64,000 bases of DNA, from contig NZ_JAHXBF010000010.1 of NCBI RefSeq assembly GCF_020103695.1, positions 62,001-126,000 on the forward strand. Reading direction: 5' to 3'. Shown here in pieces: positions 34,388 to 43,155 of this stretch. This DNA is from Hyalangium versicolor. Its GTDB lineage: Bacteria > Myxococcota > Myxococcia > Myxococcales > Myxococcaceae. Made by a program: the position numbers and the translations under genes. A model generated the notes under the pieces. That model worked only from the letters and a program-made list of their open reading frames with translations. It was not told the origin of the DNA and ran no database searches. Within the stretch, counting starts at the first letter, position 1. Each line of letters starts with the position of its first letter.

Positions 34388-36379
34388 TCACTCGAACTCG
34401 CGCACCGCTTCCACGCCGACGGTGGACTCGACTTCGCCCTCATCCGTCCGTGGCTGGTTCGACTCCAGGCAGACAGGGTACGTCTTGCCATCCTTGGTGG
34501 CCTGCACCCAGTGCCCATACGCCCGCTTCTCCGAGAGGAGGATCCTCCCCGAGAGCTGATACGGCGCCTCGAGCTGCCCGAGGTCTTCGCCCATGCGCAG
34601 CGTCGTCCACCCCTCCTTGATGGGCACGGGCCTCACATTTCCCTGGTGCCAGGAGAACTCCCCATCCGCCCGCTTGCCGATGCGAATGCCCAGTTGCTCC
34701 ATGGCTTGCAGCGAGCCCGGCGGGCACGGCTCGGCCGTCACCGGCGGTGGGCGCACTTCCGCGACAGGTCCAGTGCAGGCGGGGGTGGTGCAGATGATGA
34801 GCAGGGCCGCCTTCTTCGCGGCCCCCAGGCGCTTGGGTTGCTTCTGCTGCTCAGTCTTCACGGAAGCCTCACGCTGTTGCGCCTTGCCGTCAGTGGCCAC
34901 GGGCGCGGTAGAAGCCCCCTCGCTTTCGAGAGGAGCCGCTCGCTCAGCTTCCGGTGGTTTCAGAGGGGGCGCTACTTTCCCTTCGCTCTCCCAGGTAGGC
35001 AGGTTTCCATCCCACCCGAGCAGGAGAATCGGGGCTGCGGAGGCCTCGGCCGTAGCGCTTTGGGTGGAGGGCTCCGAGGCCGCCCTGTGTCCCTGTAAAG
35101 CGAACCACGCGGAGAGCCCTCCCAACGAGAGGAGCAGCCCCACCGCGGCCGCCCCCGTTACACAACGACGACGTGACGAGACCTGGCAAGCCGGTGGCTG
35201 AGCGAAGGCCACTGGCTGCTCCGGAGCGGCGGCTGGCTCCGGAATGGGTACGGCAACGGGAGCGACGGGAACACTGTCCGAGGCGGGGAGTGGCTTCGGC
35301 ACGGCCATACTGCTCGGCTCTGGCGCCACCGGGAGGACCGGGCGCTTGCCACGCCGGGGCTTGGAAGGCCCCCGGGCCCATTTCTCCTCCTCGTCCACGT
35401 CCTCAGCTCCGTCCGAGGGCAGGAGGGGTTCCCCGTGAGGCTCGCACAGCGGCTCTTCCCACTCCGGGCCTTGCCGCGCGAGCAAGCCGTCCACTCCCTT
35501 CTCCAACCCCGCCGCGTCCGGCCTGGCTTCGGGCTGCTTCACCAACAACCGCAGGCACAGCTCGCTCAGCTCTCGCGGCACCCGAGGGTTGCGCTCGTGC
35601 GGCGCCACAGGCTCCTGGTTGAGCACCGCATCCACATCCCCAAGGTTCTCCACCGGAAAAGGCACGTCGTCCGTCAACAGCCAGTAGAGCACCACTCCCA
35701 CCGCGTACACGTCATCCGGCGGCCTGGGCCGGTAACGCGCTCCCCGCTTGAAGCCATGTTCCCGCGCGAAGCGCCAGGCCTCGGGGCTGCGGTACTCCCA
35801 CGTACCCGGCGGCATCACCCCTCGCGTCACCGGGGCCGCCTCCTCGCAGCCACTCACGCCGAAGTCCACCAACACCGCCGCCCCGTCCTCCTCTCTCACC
35901 AGGACGTTGGCCTCCTTCACATCCCGGTGCACCACTCCGGCCGCGTGCACCGCCCCCAGCCCCTGGCTCAAGTCCCTCAGCAGTTGCAGCACCCGGCGCG
36001 CCGAGGGGTTCTCCTCATCCACCCACGTGTCCAGACGCCTTCCCGCCACGTACTCCATCACCACCACCAGGTAACGCGGCTGCGCCTCAGGCCACCGCCA
36101 GAAGCCTCGCAGTTGCGCCACATGTCCCTGGCCCACGCGACTGAGCACCACCACCTCTCGCTCGGCCCACCCCGAGTGGTCCTTCAGCGATAGGAACTTC
36201 AGTGCGTGCAGTTGATCACCTTGTCGGGCCAGGAACACGGTGCCGAAGCCCCCTGCCCCCAGCCGCCGCTCCACCACATAGGGCCCCACCTTCGTGCCCG
36301 GCCCTATCTGCGACACCGAGCTGTGACGCCGCCTCCGGCGCTCCTTCGCCACAGCGGGCCTGACGGCGGGTTCACTCAT
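34388..36379 (-). CDS. Membrane-anchored Ser/Thr protein kinase
   Basis: 663 aa from ATG 36379; a TTG six codons upstream lies within the ribosome-site hairpin and is not used. Kinase domain at about 30-290: GAGGFG loop, HALKFL lysine, HRDVKEAN, DFGVSG in place of DFGLA, and an APE-like SPEAW. Then an acidic and Pro/Ala-rich linker, a single transmembrane helix (about 400-425, GAAAVGLLLSLGG), and an external domain with paired Cys and the closing region FSWHQGNVRP and YPVCLES. The layout is that of a transmembrane receptor kinase: catalytic part inside, sensor outside. The DUF2381 gene downstream is on the same strand and is a likely partner in the envelope. Confidence 0.92.
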   Translation of the reverse strand: MSEPAVRPAVAKERRRRRHSSVSQIGPGTKVGPYVVERRLGAGGFGTVFLARQGDQLHALKFLSLKDHSGWAEREVVVLSRVGQGHVAQLRGFWRWPEAQPRYLVVVMEYVAGRRLDTWVDEENPSARRVLQLLRDLSQGLGAVHAAGVVHRDVKEANVLVREEDGAAVLVDFGVSGCEEAAPVTRGVMPPGTWEYRSPEAWRFAREHGFKRGARYRPRPPDDVYAVGVVLYWLLTDDVPFPVENLGDVDAVLNQEPVAPHERNPRVPRELSELCLRLLVKQPEARPDAAGLEKGVDGLLARQGPEWEEPLCEPHGEPLLPSDGAEDVDEEEKWARGPSKPRRGKRPVLPVAPEPSSMAVPKPLPASDSVPVAPVAVPIPEPAAAPEQPVAFAQPPACQVSSRRRCVTGAAAVGLLLSLGGLSAWFALQGHRAASEPSTQSATAEASAAPILLLGWDGNLPTWESEGKVAPPLKPPEAERAAPLESEGASTAPVATDGKAQQREASVKTEQQKQPKRLGAAKKAALLIICTTPACTGPVAEVRPPPVTAEPCPPGSLQAMEQLGIRIGKRADGEFSWHQGNVRPVPIKEGWTTLRMGEDLGQLEAPYQLSGRILLSEKRAYGHWVQATKDGKTYPVCLESNQPRTDEGEVESTVGVEAVREFE

Positions 36380-36385
36380 TGGCGG

Positions 36386-36404
36386 GCCTCCCTGCAAGGG
36401 AGGC
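36386..36404 (-). promoter_or_regulatory. Hairpin sequestering the ribosome site of the kinase gene
   Basis: Perfect 8-bp inverted repeat (GCCTCCCT, loop of three, AGGGAGGC) ending seven bases before ATG 36379. The 3' arm contains the Shine-Dalgarno GGGAGG, so the site would be paired in the folded leader. This may lower or regulate translation. No other gene in the window shows this. Confidence 0.55.
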
Positions 36405-36467
36405 TCACGCTAACACAACTGCCCAGGTAGTGCGCTCAATCACCCATGAGCCTGGGAAGCTCAACAC

Positions 36468-37808
36468 TCAGCGCTGGTGGCGCTCGGCCACGCGGTAGAG
36501 CTGGGTGAGCGAGAAGTCCAGCAACGCCTGTCGCGAGCGCAGGCACTTGAAGGCGCGCACGAAGGGTAACCACACCCGGGAGCCCACGCGCACCTGGGCC
36601 TCCTCCAACTTCTTGCGCGGAATCCACTGCCCACCCAGGTGCTTCACCAGCACCTGCCCCAGGTACGCTCCCACGCTGGGCACTGCCCTCTGGTCGATGA
36701 GCTGGCGCTCGAAGATGCGAGGGAAGTCCTCCCACCACAGGTGGAAGTCCAGATCGGTGAGCGACTCGGGACTGAGTTTGAAGAGCGAGGGCACCTCCAC
36801 GTGCCGCATGGCCACCATGTACTCAGCCAGCAGCGAGTAATGCTCCAGCGCGGCCTTCACGTCCGGCACGTCCGAAGGCAGGGCGGCGTGCTCTGGCAGC
36901 CACTCCTCCGGCTCGGGGGGCGGGTGGGCGTTGAGCTCGGCCACCTGCCTCTGGCGCATGGCCACGCCCGCCTCCTCCACCACTCGCGAGAAGAAGGGGG
37001 CCACCTCCGGAGGGAAGCGTGGCTCGACGGGGACGAGGGCGGCGTTGCGCTCGTACAGCGAGCCCAGCACCGTGTCGTAGTCCAGTTCCGGGCGCAGATG
37101 TACCAGGGCGCGGGCTTGAGCCTTGCGGGCCTCTTCGCGGGTGAAGTCGGCGGCCGTGGGCCAGAGCACCAGCAGCACCGAACCGTTGGACAGTTCCTCC
37201 ACCCGGTGGGCCGGGGTGGACAGCATGCGCTCTCGCCCCACTTTCTCCACCAACGCAGGCCCGAACACGTTCAACCAGCACACGTCGTAGATCTGATCGA
37301 ACCCGTCGCGCAGCGTGGTCTGCTGATCGCGCCCGTAATACGGAGTGCCTCCGAGTTGCCCATCCGCCTCGCTGTGGGCATGCGCATAGGGCACGGGGTA
37401 GTGGCAGGACCAAGCACGCACCAGCTCCACGAACCTGCGGCAGCGCTCCTCTTCGCCGAAGAAGGTGAGCGGCTGTACATGGATGCTGACACTCAACTGG
37501 CGAGGAGATGGGAGGAACGCAAGGCTGACGGACGACGACATGAAGGGATACTTGGTGTGATAGAGACCACAGCTCGTACCGGATGGCCGCTGGCGCTCCT
37601 CGAGAGTCCTCCAGACGGCGGTGCGGCCGTACTTGCGACGGCGCTTGGCTGCGACGAAGTCCGGCATCCACTCCCCAGCGTGTTCCTCGAGCGCCTCGAG
37701 GAAAGGCGTCAGCGCACGCTCGACGTCTAACTGGGTATCGAAGGTCCCGTCCCAGTAGAACGCCAGTGAGTCCTCCGCATCCAGGTCCTTCCCCGTCAGA
37801 AACTTCAT
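36468..37808 (-). CDS. Putative immunity protein of lipoprotein toxin module 2
   Basis: 446 aa from ATG 37808, which overlaps the stop of the upstream lipoprotein gene (ATGA). The open frame extends to 38801 but that part lies inside the upstream gene in another frame. It is a clear paralogue of the protein at 9656-10993, with shared stretches such as ERMLSTPAHRVEEL, LVPVEPRF, GAYLGQVL versus GGYLGQVL, and the WIPR motif. No signal peptide. Same order, same overlap and similar length as module 1 make an immunity role the best guess. The two copies differ enough (roughly two thirds identical by eye) that cross-protection is not assured. The kinase gene begins 88 bp further downstream and may have its own promoter. 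Confidence 0.75.
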   Translation of the reverse strand: MKFLTGKDLDAEDSLAFYWDGTFDTQLDVERALTPFLEALEEHAGEWMPDFVAAKRRRKYGRTAVWRTLEERQRPSGTSCGLYHTKYPFMSSSVSLAFLPSPRQLSVSIHVQPLTFFGEEERCRRFVELVRAWSCHYPVPYAHAHSEADGQLGGTPYYGRDQQTTLRDGFDQIYDVCWLNVFGPALVEKVGRERMLSTPAHRVEELSNGSVLLVLWPTAADFTREEARKAQARALVHLRPELDYDTVLGSLYERNAALVPVEPRFPPEVAPFFSRVVEEAGVAMRQRQVAELNAHPPPEPEEWLPEHAALPSDVPDVKAALEHYSLLAEYMVAMRHVEVPSLFKLSPESLTDLDFHLWWEDFPRIFERQLIDQRAVPSVGAYLGQVLVKHLGGQWIPRKKLEEAQVRVGSRVWLPFVRAFKCLRSRQALLDFSLTQLYRVAERHQR

Positions 37809-39916
37809 TGAAACAGCACCTCCACTCCGGGGACGTTCGTCTTCGCTTCCTTCACAGCCTTGCCCAACCTGCCGGGAGCATTGGGCAAGAGTATCCCCCC
37901 CTCGTAGACCAAGCGGACGCGCTGCACCGCTGCAGGCTGCTTGAGCGAAGGCCGCCGAATGTCCACCGTCCCCCCGTAGAAGTCCATGGCCGCTTGGGCA
38001 TCCGTTGTTATTTGCGCGCTCAGCACCTCTCCCTTCAACAGCGCGAGGTAGCGGCTCTTGAAGCTGAAGGTCTCCACGCGTGGAGCTTGGCCCTCGGGGG
38101 GCATCTCCTCGATGACGAGCACGTCCGCGTAGCGGAGGCCGGGCACGCCCGGCTTGGAGAGGCCCACGTGGGTCTCGATGCGTGGCTTGTAGAACTCCTG
38201 GAGCCATTGGCGCTGCGCTCGTGGGAGGCGAGCATCCGCATGCAGCACCTCCTCCATGGTGCGCTCGAAGGCCAGACCCCGGGCGAACGCCCCACGCATC
38301 TGCTCGTAGGCTTCCCATCGCAGCGGGCCTTGCGCGGCCTGGCCCTGCTCCAACTCCGTGAGCCGTGCCTGGCGGTAGGCCCGGTACTCCTCCCACAGCG
38401 CATAGCCCTCCGGCACTCCGGGCGGTGGCGTGGAGAGTGTGGCGTGCAGCTTCTTCAGCAGCGCCACGTCCCCCGGCAGGCGTGGACCCTGTGCTTCCAG
38501 CTCGGCCAACCGCAGCTTGGCTTTCAGCACCTCCGCGCTCAGGCCGGCGGCCTCGTCCACCAGCGCGGCAATACCGCCCAGCGTCCCATTGGCTAACTTC
38601 GGCTCGGCAGCCCCCGGGCGCTCGGAGGGAGCCTCGGCCAGCCACGCCTGCGCCCGCGCCACGTTGCCACGGGCCTCCCACAGCGCCACGGCCGCCCTCT
38701 CCCCTCCAGCACCCACCAGCACTGCTGCTTCCCGGCGCGCGCGCATGTAGCGCGCCAGCTCTCCCACCCCCTCCACCCCCAGACGCTCCGTCAACTGCCA
38801 CGCCACCTTCCGCAACGCCTCCAGCCTCAGCTCCGGCAGCGACAGCCGTGCTCCAGCGCCATCCCCCGCCAGGAAGCGGGCGGCCTTGCCTTGCACGTAC
38901 AGCCCCACCAGCAGCGCTGCAGGGGCCAGCTCCCTCGTGGCCTGCTCGTACTTCCCCTGTACCAGCTCGCCCAGCCCGTGCGCGGTGCCTACTCCCAGTT
39001 GGTAGAAGCCCAACGGCACACCGAAGGTGAGATGATCGAAGGCGCCCAGCGCCGTGTTGGAGGGGGAGAAGTGCTCTGCCGACAGCGCTCGCTCCAGTGC
39101 CCAGGCGGCCTGCTGGTAGGCCGGGGGCATCTGCTGGAGCTGAGCGGCCATGTTCGCGTAGCGCGCACCCTGGCTCACGGCACTGCTGTTGAGTGCATCC
39201 GCGGCGGCTTTGCCCAGCCCGCGCAACACGTCCGAACGTTGCTCTGCGCGCTCCGGGAAGGCTGCGAGCTTCAGGCCGCGGTGCTCCAGTTCCTGGAGCA
39301 CCGCCTCCATGGGCCCCAGCGTCTGGCTCAGCTCCTTGTCCTTCGCCAACAGCCGCAGCAGCTCCTCCAACTCGTCATCGAAGCTGGTGTGGACAATGAA
39401 GAGGGCGAACACCTCGGCATAAGCACCGAAGTCCCGCGTGGCCTGGAGCAGGAAGGAAGCGCGCCGGGCGACGAGGGCCCGAGAGGCCTGCGCATCCACC
39501 AGCGGCCCCAGCGCTCCCAGCCGCACGGCGCTCCAATCCCCCAGACGCTCCACCACCCGCGCCATGCCCACGCCACGCTGCAACGCCAGGTACGCGCCCA
39601 CCGACGGGCACCCCAACAGGGGTGCCAGCAACTCCTCGTCACCGTCGGCGTGTTGCGGCCAACCCTCGGGCTGGGATCCACACGGGGGCTCGACTTCATC
39701 GGGCTCGACCTGCCGCGCAGGGCTCAGCAGCGCCGAAGCAGGTGCGCCCCAGCGCAGCGCCAACTCCCGGCGGTGCGCCCGCTGCTGGTAGAAGACCTCC
39801 GAGCCGGGCGGCGTCGGCAGCGTGGCGCAGCCGCTGGCCAGCAACCCCACCACCAACGCCAACGCCCCTGCGCCGCGCCCCGAGCGCGGCAGGGCCCAGC
39901 TCCCATCTGTTCTCAT
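37805..39916 (-). CDS. Lipoprotein with nuclease-like C-terminus, candidate polymorphic toxin 2
   Basis: 703 aa, ATG 39916. Type II signal with LLASGC (lipidated C30). It is related to the protein at 10990-13119 along its whole length. The C-terminal segment again carries the putative nuclease core: RYADVLVIE with D598 and ETFSFKSRYL with K620. Conservation of this core in both copies, while nearby residues change, supports a functional site. The upstream side is divergent with the acyltransferase-like gene. As in module 1, I infer an envelope-exported lipoprotein toxin protected by the coupled downstream gene. There is no T6SS, VgrG, PAAR or Rhs marker nearby, which fits delivery by another route such as outer-membrane exchange. 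Confidence 0.75.
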   Translation of the reverse strand: MRTDGSWALPRSGRGAGALALVVGLLASGCATLPTPPGSEVFYQQRAHRRELALRWGAPASALLSPARQVEPDEVEPPCGSQPEGWPQHADGDEELLAPLLGCPSVGAYLALQRGVGMARVVERLGDWSAVRLGALGPLVDAQASRALVARRASFLLQATRDFGAYAEVFALFIVHTSFDDELEELLRLLAKDKELSQTLGPMEAVLQELEHRGLKLAAFPERAEQRSDVLRGLGKAAADALNSSAVSQGARYANMAAQLQQMPPAYQQAAWALERALSAEHFSPSNTALGAFDHLTFGVPLGFYQLGVGTAHGLGELVQGKYEQATRELAPAALLVGLYVQGKAARFLAGDGAGARLSLPELRLEALRKVAWQLTERLGVEGVGELARYMRARREAAVLVGAGGERAAVALWEARGNVARAQAWLAEAPSERPGAAEPKLANGTLGGIAALVDEAAGLSAEVLKAKLRLAELEAQGPRLPGDVALLKKLHATLSTPPPGVPEGYALWEEYRAYRQARLTELEQGQAAQGPLRWEAYEQMRGAFARGLAFERTMEEVLHADARLPRAQRQWLQEFYKPRIETHVGLSKPGVPGLRYADVLVIEEMPPEGQAPRVETFSFKSRYLALLKGEVLSAQITTDAQAAMDFYGGTVDIRRPSLKQPAAVQRVRLVYEGGILLPNAPGRLGKAVKEAKTNVPGVEVLFQ

Positions 39917-40282
39917 CAGAAGCCCCCCACTGACTGTCTGGAGAACTCCACGTTAGGGCAGTGCTGCCCGCGCAACGATGACACCCGGCGTCGGGTCCAC
40001 CGCGCGCACCTGCCACGTCGCCCACTTCTCTTCCATCTGCGCGGCACTAATGGGTGCGCCAAGGGTTGCGAGCCGTGCCAACAAAGAGGAGCCCCTTTGG
40101 GCACACGTCGGTCCAGGTGGCCCATCCAGCAAGGACGCAGCAGTCAGCGGCTGACACGGCGACTGACACGCCGAACTGGCCTCTCACGCCCTGACTGACA
40201 CGTCTGACGCTCCATCTGAGAGCGACAGCGTGACGGCATGTCCCTTGCTCAGCCCGTCGGCCAGCAGAGACAGGAGAAGCCC
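39917..40282. other. Divergent intergenic region without a gene
   Basis: 366 bp between the toxin-2 lipoprotein gene and the acyltransferase-like gene, which diverge. It must hold both promoters, but I see no convincing -35/-10 pair. It contains a cluster of CTGACACG motifs at 40151-40206. No credible ORF. Confidence 0.6.
40151..40206. repeat. Cluster of CTGACACG motifs
   Basis: CTGACACG occurs at 40151, 40163 and 40195; the last is part of CTGACACGTCTG, one mismatch from a palindrome. The cluster is 77 bp before the start of the gene at 40283. The same core appears in the array at 46890-46942. It could be a regulator site; no factor is identified. Confidence 0.45.
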
Positions 40283-40894
40283 ATGACGCAGTATGTGTTC
40301 CGGCTGGCAACCCCGTCCGACAGGGCCGCCATCCACCGTTTGCAGGAGCAACGATCCATCGAGCTGAACACTCCCCCGAACGCCCTCGGTGGAGATCCCG
40401 AGCGCAGCGAGTTCCTCCTCGTCGAGGCCGTGCGCGCAGGCACAAAACGAGCGGTGGGAGCCCTCTCCCTCACCCGCGCCTCCAGCGCTCCCTTCCAGTT
40501 CGAGCAGCTGATCCCCGACGTGTGGCAGCGCATCTACATCCCCACCCTCACGGGCCTCCCGCGCCTGCGCCGCGACGAGCTGGTGGAGCTGGATCCGGGC
40601 TATCTGGAGAGGCCTCACCGGAACAGGCAGCTCACCCTGCTCATGCTGGCGGGAGGCCTGCTTCACGCGCAACGCCGGCGCTACCCGGTGGGCATGGGGC
40701 TCGCCAGCGCGGCGGAGATGGCGCGAGTGCCCGGAGGCATCTTCCGAGGCACGGGACTGGTGCGCATGGTGGCGGGCGCTCCCCAGGAGCTGGGCGTCTT
40801 CTTCCCCTCCCAGAGCGTGGCCCTCATGGCCGAGGTCATCCAGGAGGCCTGCGCCGGGGATGGCCTCATCCCCTGGCACCTCGACGTCAGCTGA
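40283..40894 (+). CDS. Acyltransferase-like (GNAT-type) protein, function unknown
   Basis: 203 aa from ATG 40283, chosen for AGGAG eight bases upstream; an upstream GTG at 40238 lacks a site. The N-terminus (YVFRLATPSDRAAIHRLQEQ) resembles the start of a GNAT fold. The sequence then has ELVELDPGYLERPHRN and a long helical middle, which recalls N-acyl amino acid synthase or autoinducer-synthase-like GNAT relatives more than standard acetyltransferases. No signal or membrane segment. It is single, with purB ending 12 bp away on the other strand. The fold assignment is tentative and the substrate unknown. Confidence 0.7.
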   Translation: MTQYVFRLATPSDRAAIHRLQEQRSIELNTPPNALGGDPERSEFLLVEAVRAGTKRAVGALSLTRASSAPFQFEQLIPDVWQRIYIPTLTGLPRLRRDELVELDPGYLERPHRNRQLTLLMLAGGLLHAQRRRYPVGMGLASAAEMARVPGGIFRGTGLVRMVAGAPQELGVFFPSQSVALMAEVIQEACAGDGLIPWHLDVS

Positions 40895-40906
40895 ACCCGG
40901 GCGCGC

Positions 40907-42220
40907 CTACTGGCTGCGGCCGAACACGCGGCGGAAGATGTCGTCCACGTGTCGCGTGTGGTAGCCGGTGGAGAAGCAGTCGTTGATCTCCTCGATGCTC
41001 ATCATCTTCAGCAGATCCGCGTCCTTCAGCAGCGATTCGCGGAAGCTCACGCCCTCCTCGTACATCTTCATCGCGTTGCGCTGGACGATGACATAGGCGG
41101 CCTGCCGGTCCATCCCCTTGCGAGCCAGCTCCAGCAGGATGCGCTGCGAATTCACCACTCCGCCCAGCAGCTCCACGTTCTTCGCCATCTGCTCGGGGTA
41201 GACGCGCAGGTTCTCCATCAGCCCCGCGAACCGGTGGAGCATGAAGTCCGCCAGGATGGTGGCATCCGGCCCGATGACGCGCTCCACGGACGAGTGCGAG
41301 ATGTCCCGCTCGTGCCACAGCGCCACGTCCTCCAGGGCGCTCACCGCGTAGCCGCGCAGCAGCCGAGCCAGCCCCGTCAGGTTCTCCGAGAGGATGGGGT
41401 TGCGCTTGTGCGGCATGGCGCTGGAGCCCTTCTGCCCCGGGGTGAAGGGCTCCTCGGCCTCGCGAACCTCCGTGCGCTGCAGGTGGCGGATCTCCACCGC
41501 GAACTTCTCGATGCTGGCACCCAGCAGGGCCAGGGCCGAGAAGAACTCCGCGTGCCTGTCCCGCTGGATGATCTGGCTCGAGGCCGGCTCCGCGTGGAGC
41601 CCCAGCTTGCGGCACACGTGCTCCTCCACTGTCGGAGGCAGGTGCGCGAACGTGCCCACCGCGCCGGAGATCATCCCCACGGCGATGCTCTCCCGGGCGT
41701 GCTCCAACCGGGCCCGGGCGCGGCTCAGCTCGTCGTACCAGATGGCCAGCTTGTACCCGAAGGTGATGGGCTCGGCGTGGATGCCGTGGCTGCGCCCCAT
41801 CATCACCGTGTTCTTGTGCTCGAAGGCGCGCTTCTCCACCGCCGCCATCACCCGCGACAGCCCCTGGAGGATCAGATCCAACGCATCCCGGAGCGTCATC
41901 CCCAGCGCCGTGTCCAGCACGTCCGAGGACGTCATCCCCATGTGCAGCCACCGAGCGCTGGGGCCGATGCGCTCCTCCATGAAGGTGAGGAACGCGATCA
42001 CGTCATGCTTGGTGGTGCGCTCGATCTCCTCGATGCGGGCGGCATCCTGGGGCGTGAAGTCCCCGGCGCGCGCCCGGCAGTCCTCCAGCGCCTCCTTGGG
42101 GGCGAGCCCTGATTCGACCATGCCCTCCAGCGCGGCGAGCTCCACGTCCCGCCAGCGGCGGTAACGGGCGACGTCGGACCAGAGGGAAGCCATCTCCTGT
42201 CGGCTGTATCTTGGAATCAC
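40907..42220 (-). CDS. purB: Adenylosuccinate lyase
   Basis: 437 aa. Starts at GTG 42220, overlapping the previous stop as GTGA. The fumarase/aspartase superfamily signature GSSAMPHKRNP is intact, as are MTSSDVLDTA, GRSHGIHAEP and the WHERDISHSS stretch carrying the catalytic His region. Length matches bacterial PurB. The enzyme splits SAICAR to AICAR and adenylosuccinate to AMP, both releasing fumarate, in purine synthesis. It is the last gene of a coupled three-gene unit behind a kinase and an ABC-type binding protein, an unusual place for a purine gene. Confidence 0.97.
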   Translation of the reverse strand: MIPRYSRQEMASLWSDVARYRRWRDVELAALEGMVESGLAPKEALEDCRARAGDFTPQDAARIEEIERTTKHDVIAFLTFMEERIGPSARWLHMGMTSSDVLDTALGMTLRDALDLILQGLSRVMAAVEKRAFEHKNTVMMGRSHGIHAEPITFGYKLAIWYDELSRARARLEHARESIAVGMISGAVGTFAHLPPTVEEHVCRKLGLHAEPASSQIIQRDRHAEFFSALALLGASIEKFAVEIRHLQRTEVREAEEPFTPGQKGSSAMPHKRNPILSENLTGLARLLRGYAVSALEDVALWHERDISHSSVERVIGPDATILADFMLHRFAGLMENLRVYPEQMAKNVELLGGVVNSQRILLELARKGMDRQAAYVIVQRNAMKMYEEGVSFRESLLKDADLLKMMSIEEINDCFSTGYHTRHVDDIFRRVFGRSQ

Positions 42221-43155
42221 TCGAAGACCTTGACGGGAAAGTCCCGCTTCGCCGCGTACCGGAGCAGTTCCATCACGACGTCGCAGGAGGAGCTGAGCTT
42301 TCGGCTGGCGGTGAGACTGATGGCCATGTCCATGCCCTCCGGCTGCGCCACCGCCAGCGCGCCGGGATCCACCTTCTCGTGGATGATGCGGTTGGCCAGC
42401 CGCCCCGCTTGCTGGCCAATGGCCGTGGGGCTGGGGGCCAGCGAGAGCGTGGCGCCCTCCTTCACCTGGCTGGGCGTGAGCGCCACCAGGGGAATCTTCT
42501 GCGCGGTGGCGAAGGTGATGAGCGCCTCGACGACGGTGGTGTTGGCCACCGTCTTGTCCGCCACCATCAGCATCGCATCCACCTTGCCCGCCGCGCCCGC
42601 AAGCACCTTCTCCACCCGCGCCTGGGACTCCACCTCCAGCGGGACGATGGAGAGCCCCTGCGCGCTGGCGGACTCCTGGGCCGTCTGCACCTGCCTCGCC
42701 GAAAAGCGGGGATCATGCAGGATGCCCACCCGCTTCGCCTTGGGAAGCATCGCCTTGAGCGCACCCAGCTCCGGCGTGTAGTCGCTCGTCAGCGCGATGC
42801 CCGTGACGTTGGGGCCTTCCAGGCCGTACTTCTCGAAGTAGGGCACCATGACGAAGAGAACGGGGATCTCCTCGCCCAGCGAGCGCCGCGCGGCGTTGGC
42901 CGCCAGGGGCCCGATGGCCAGCACCAGCATCGGCTTCTGCAGTGCCAACGCCTTGAAGACCTTGGCCGCAGCGGTGGGGCTCTCGTCCAGCATCAGCTCC
43001 TGCACATCCGCGTCCGCCTCCGCGCGGAAGCCCGCGAGCACGGACGCATAGGGCGCGAGCGCGGTGGACTTCACCGCCACCACCTTCGGGCGAGCCTGGG
43101 CAGCAGCCACCAGGGGCAGCAGCGCCAGCAGCAGCGCGGCCCGGGTGCTCCTCAT
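42217..43155 (-). CDS. ABC transporter substrate-binding protein (TrpX/ABC_sub_bind type)
   Basis: 312 aa from ATG 43155 (MRSTRAALLLALLPLVAAAQA), which gives a clean Sec signal peptide and overlaps the upstream stop as ATGA; the frame open to 43317 lies inside the upstream gene. The mature part has the two-lobe pattern of the ABC_sub_bind/DUF534 family: LAIGPLAANAARR, VPVLF-like strands, KRVGILHDPRFSA, DAMLMVADKTVAN and IPLVALTPSQVKEG. No permease or ATPase gene is adjacent, so it may be an orphan or serve a sensor role. It starts and ends in four-base overlaps with the kinase gene and purB. Confidence 0.88.
   Translation of the reverse strand: MRSTRAALLLALLPLVAAAQARPKVVAVKSTALAPYASVLAGFRAEADADVQELMLDESPTAAAKVFKALALQKPMLVLAIGPLAANAARRSLGEEIPVLFVMVPYFEKYGLEGPNVTGIALTSDYTPELGALKAMLPKAKRVGILHDPRFSARQVQTAQESASAQGLSIVPLEVESQARVEKVLAGAAGKVDAMLMVADKTVANTTVVEALITFATAQKIPLVALTPSQVKEGATLSLAPSPTAIGQQAGRLANRIIHEKVDPGALAVAQPEGMDMAISLTASRKLSSSCDVVMELLRYAAKRDFPVKVFE

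Noticed and set aside
37809..38801. 331-codon N-terminal extension of the module-2 immunity gene
   Set aside because: It overlaps the lipoprotein gene in another frame, is Gly/Arg-rich, and the paralogue shows that the start is in the ATGA overlap.
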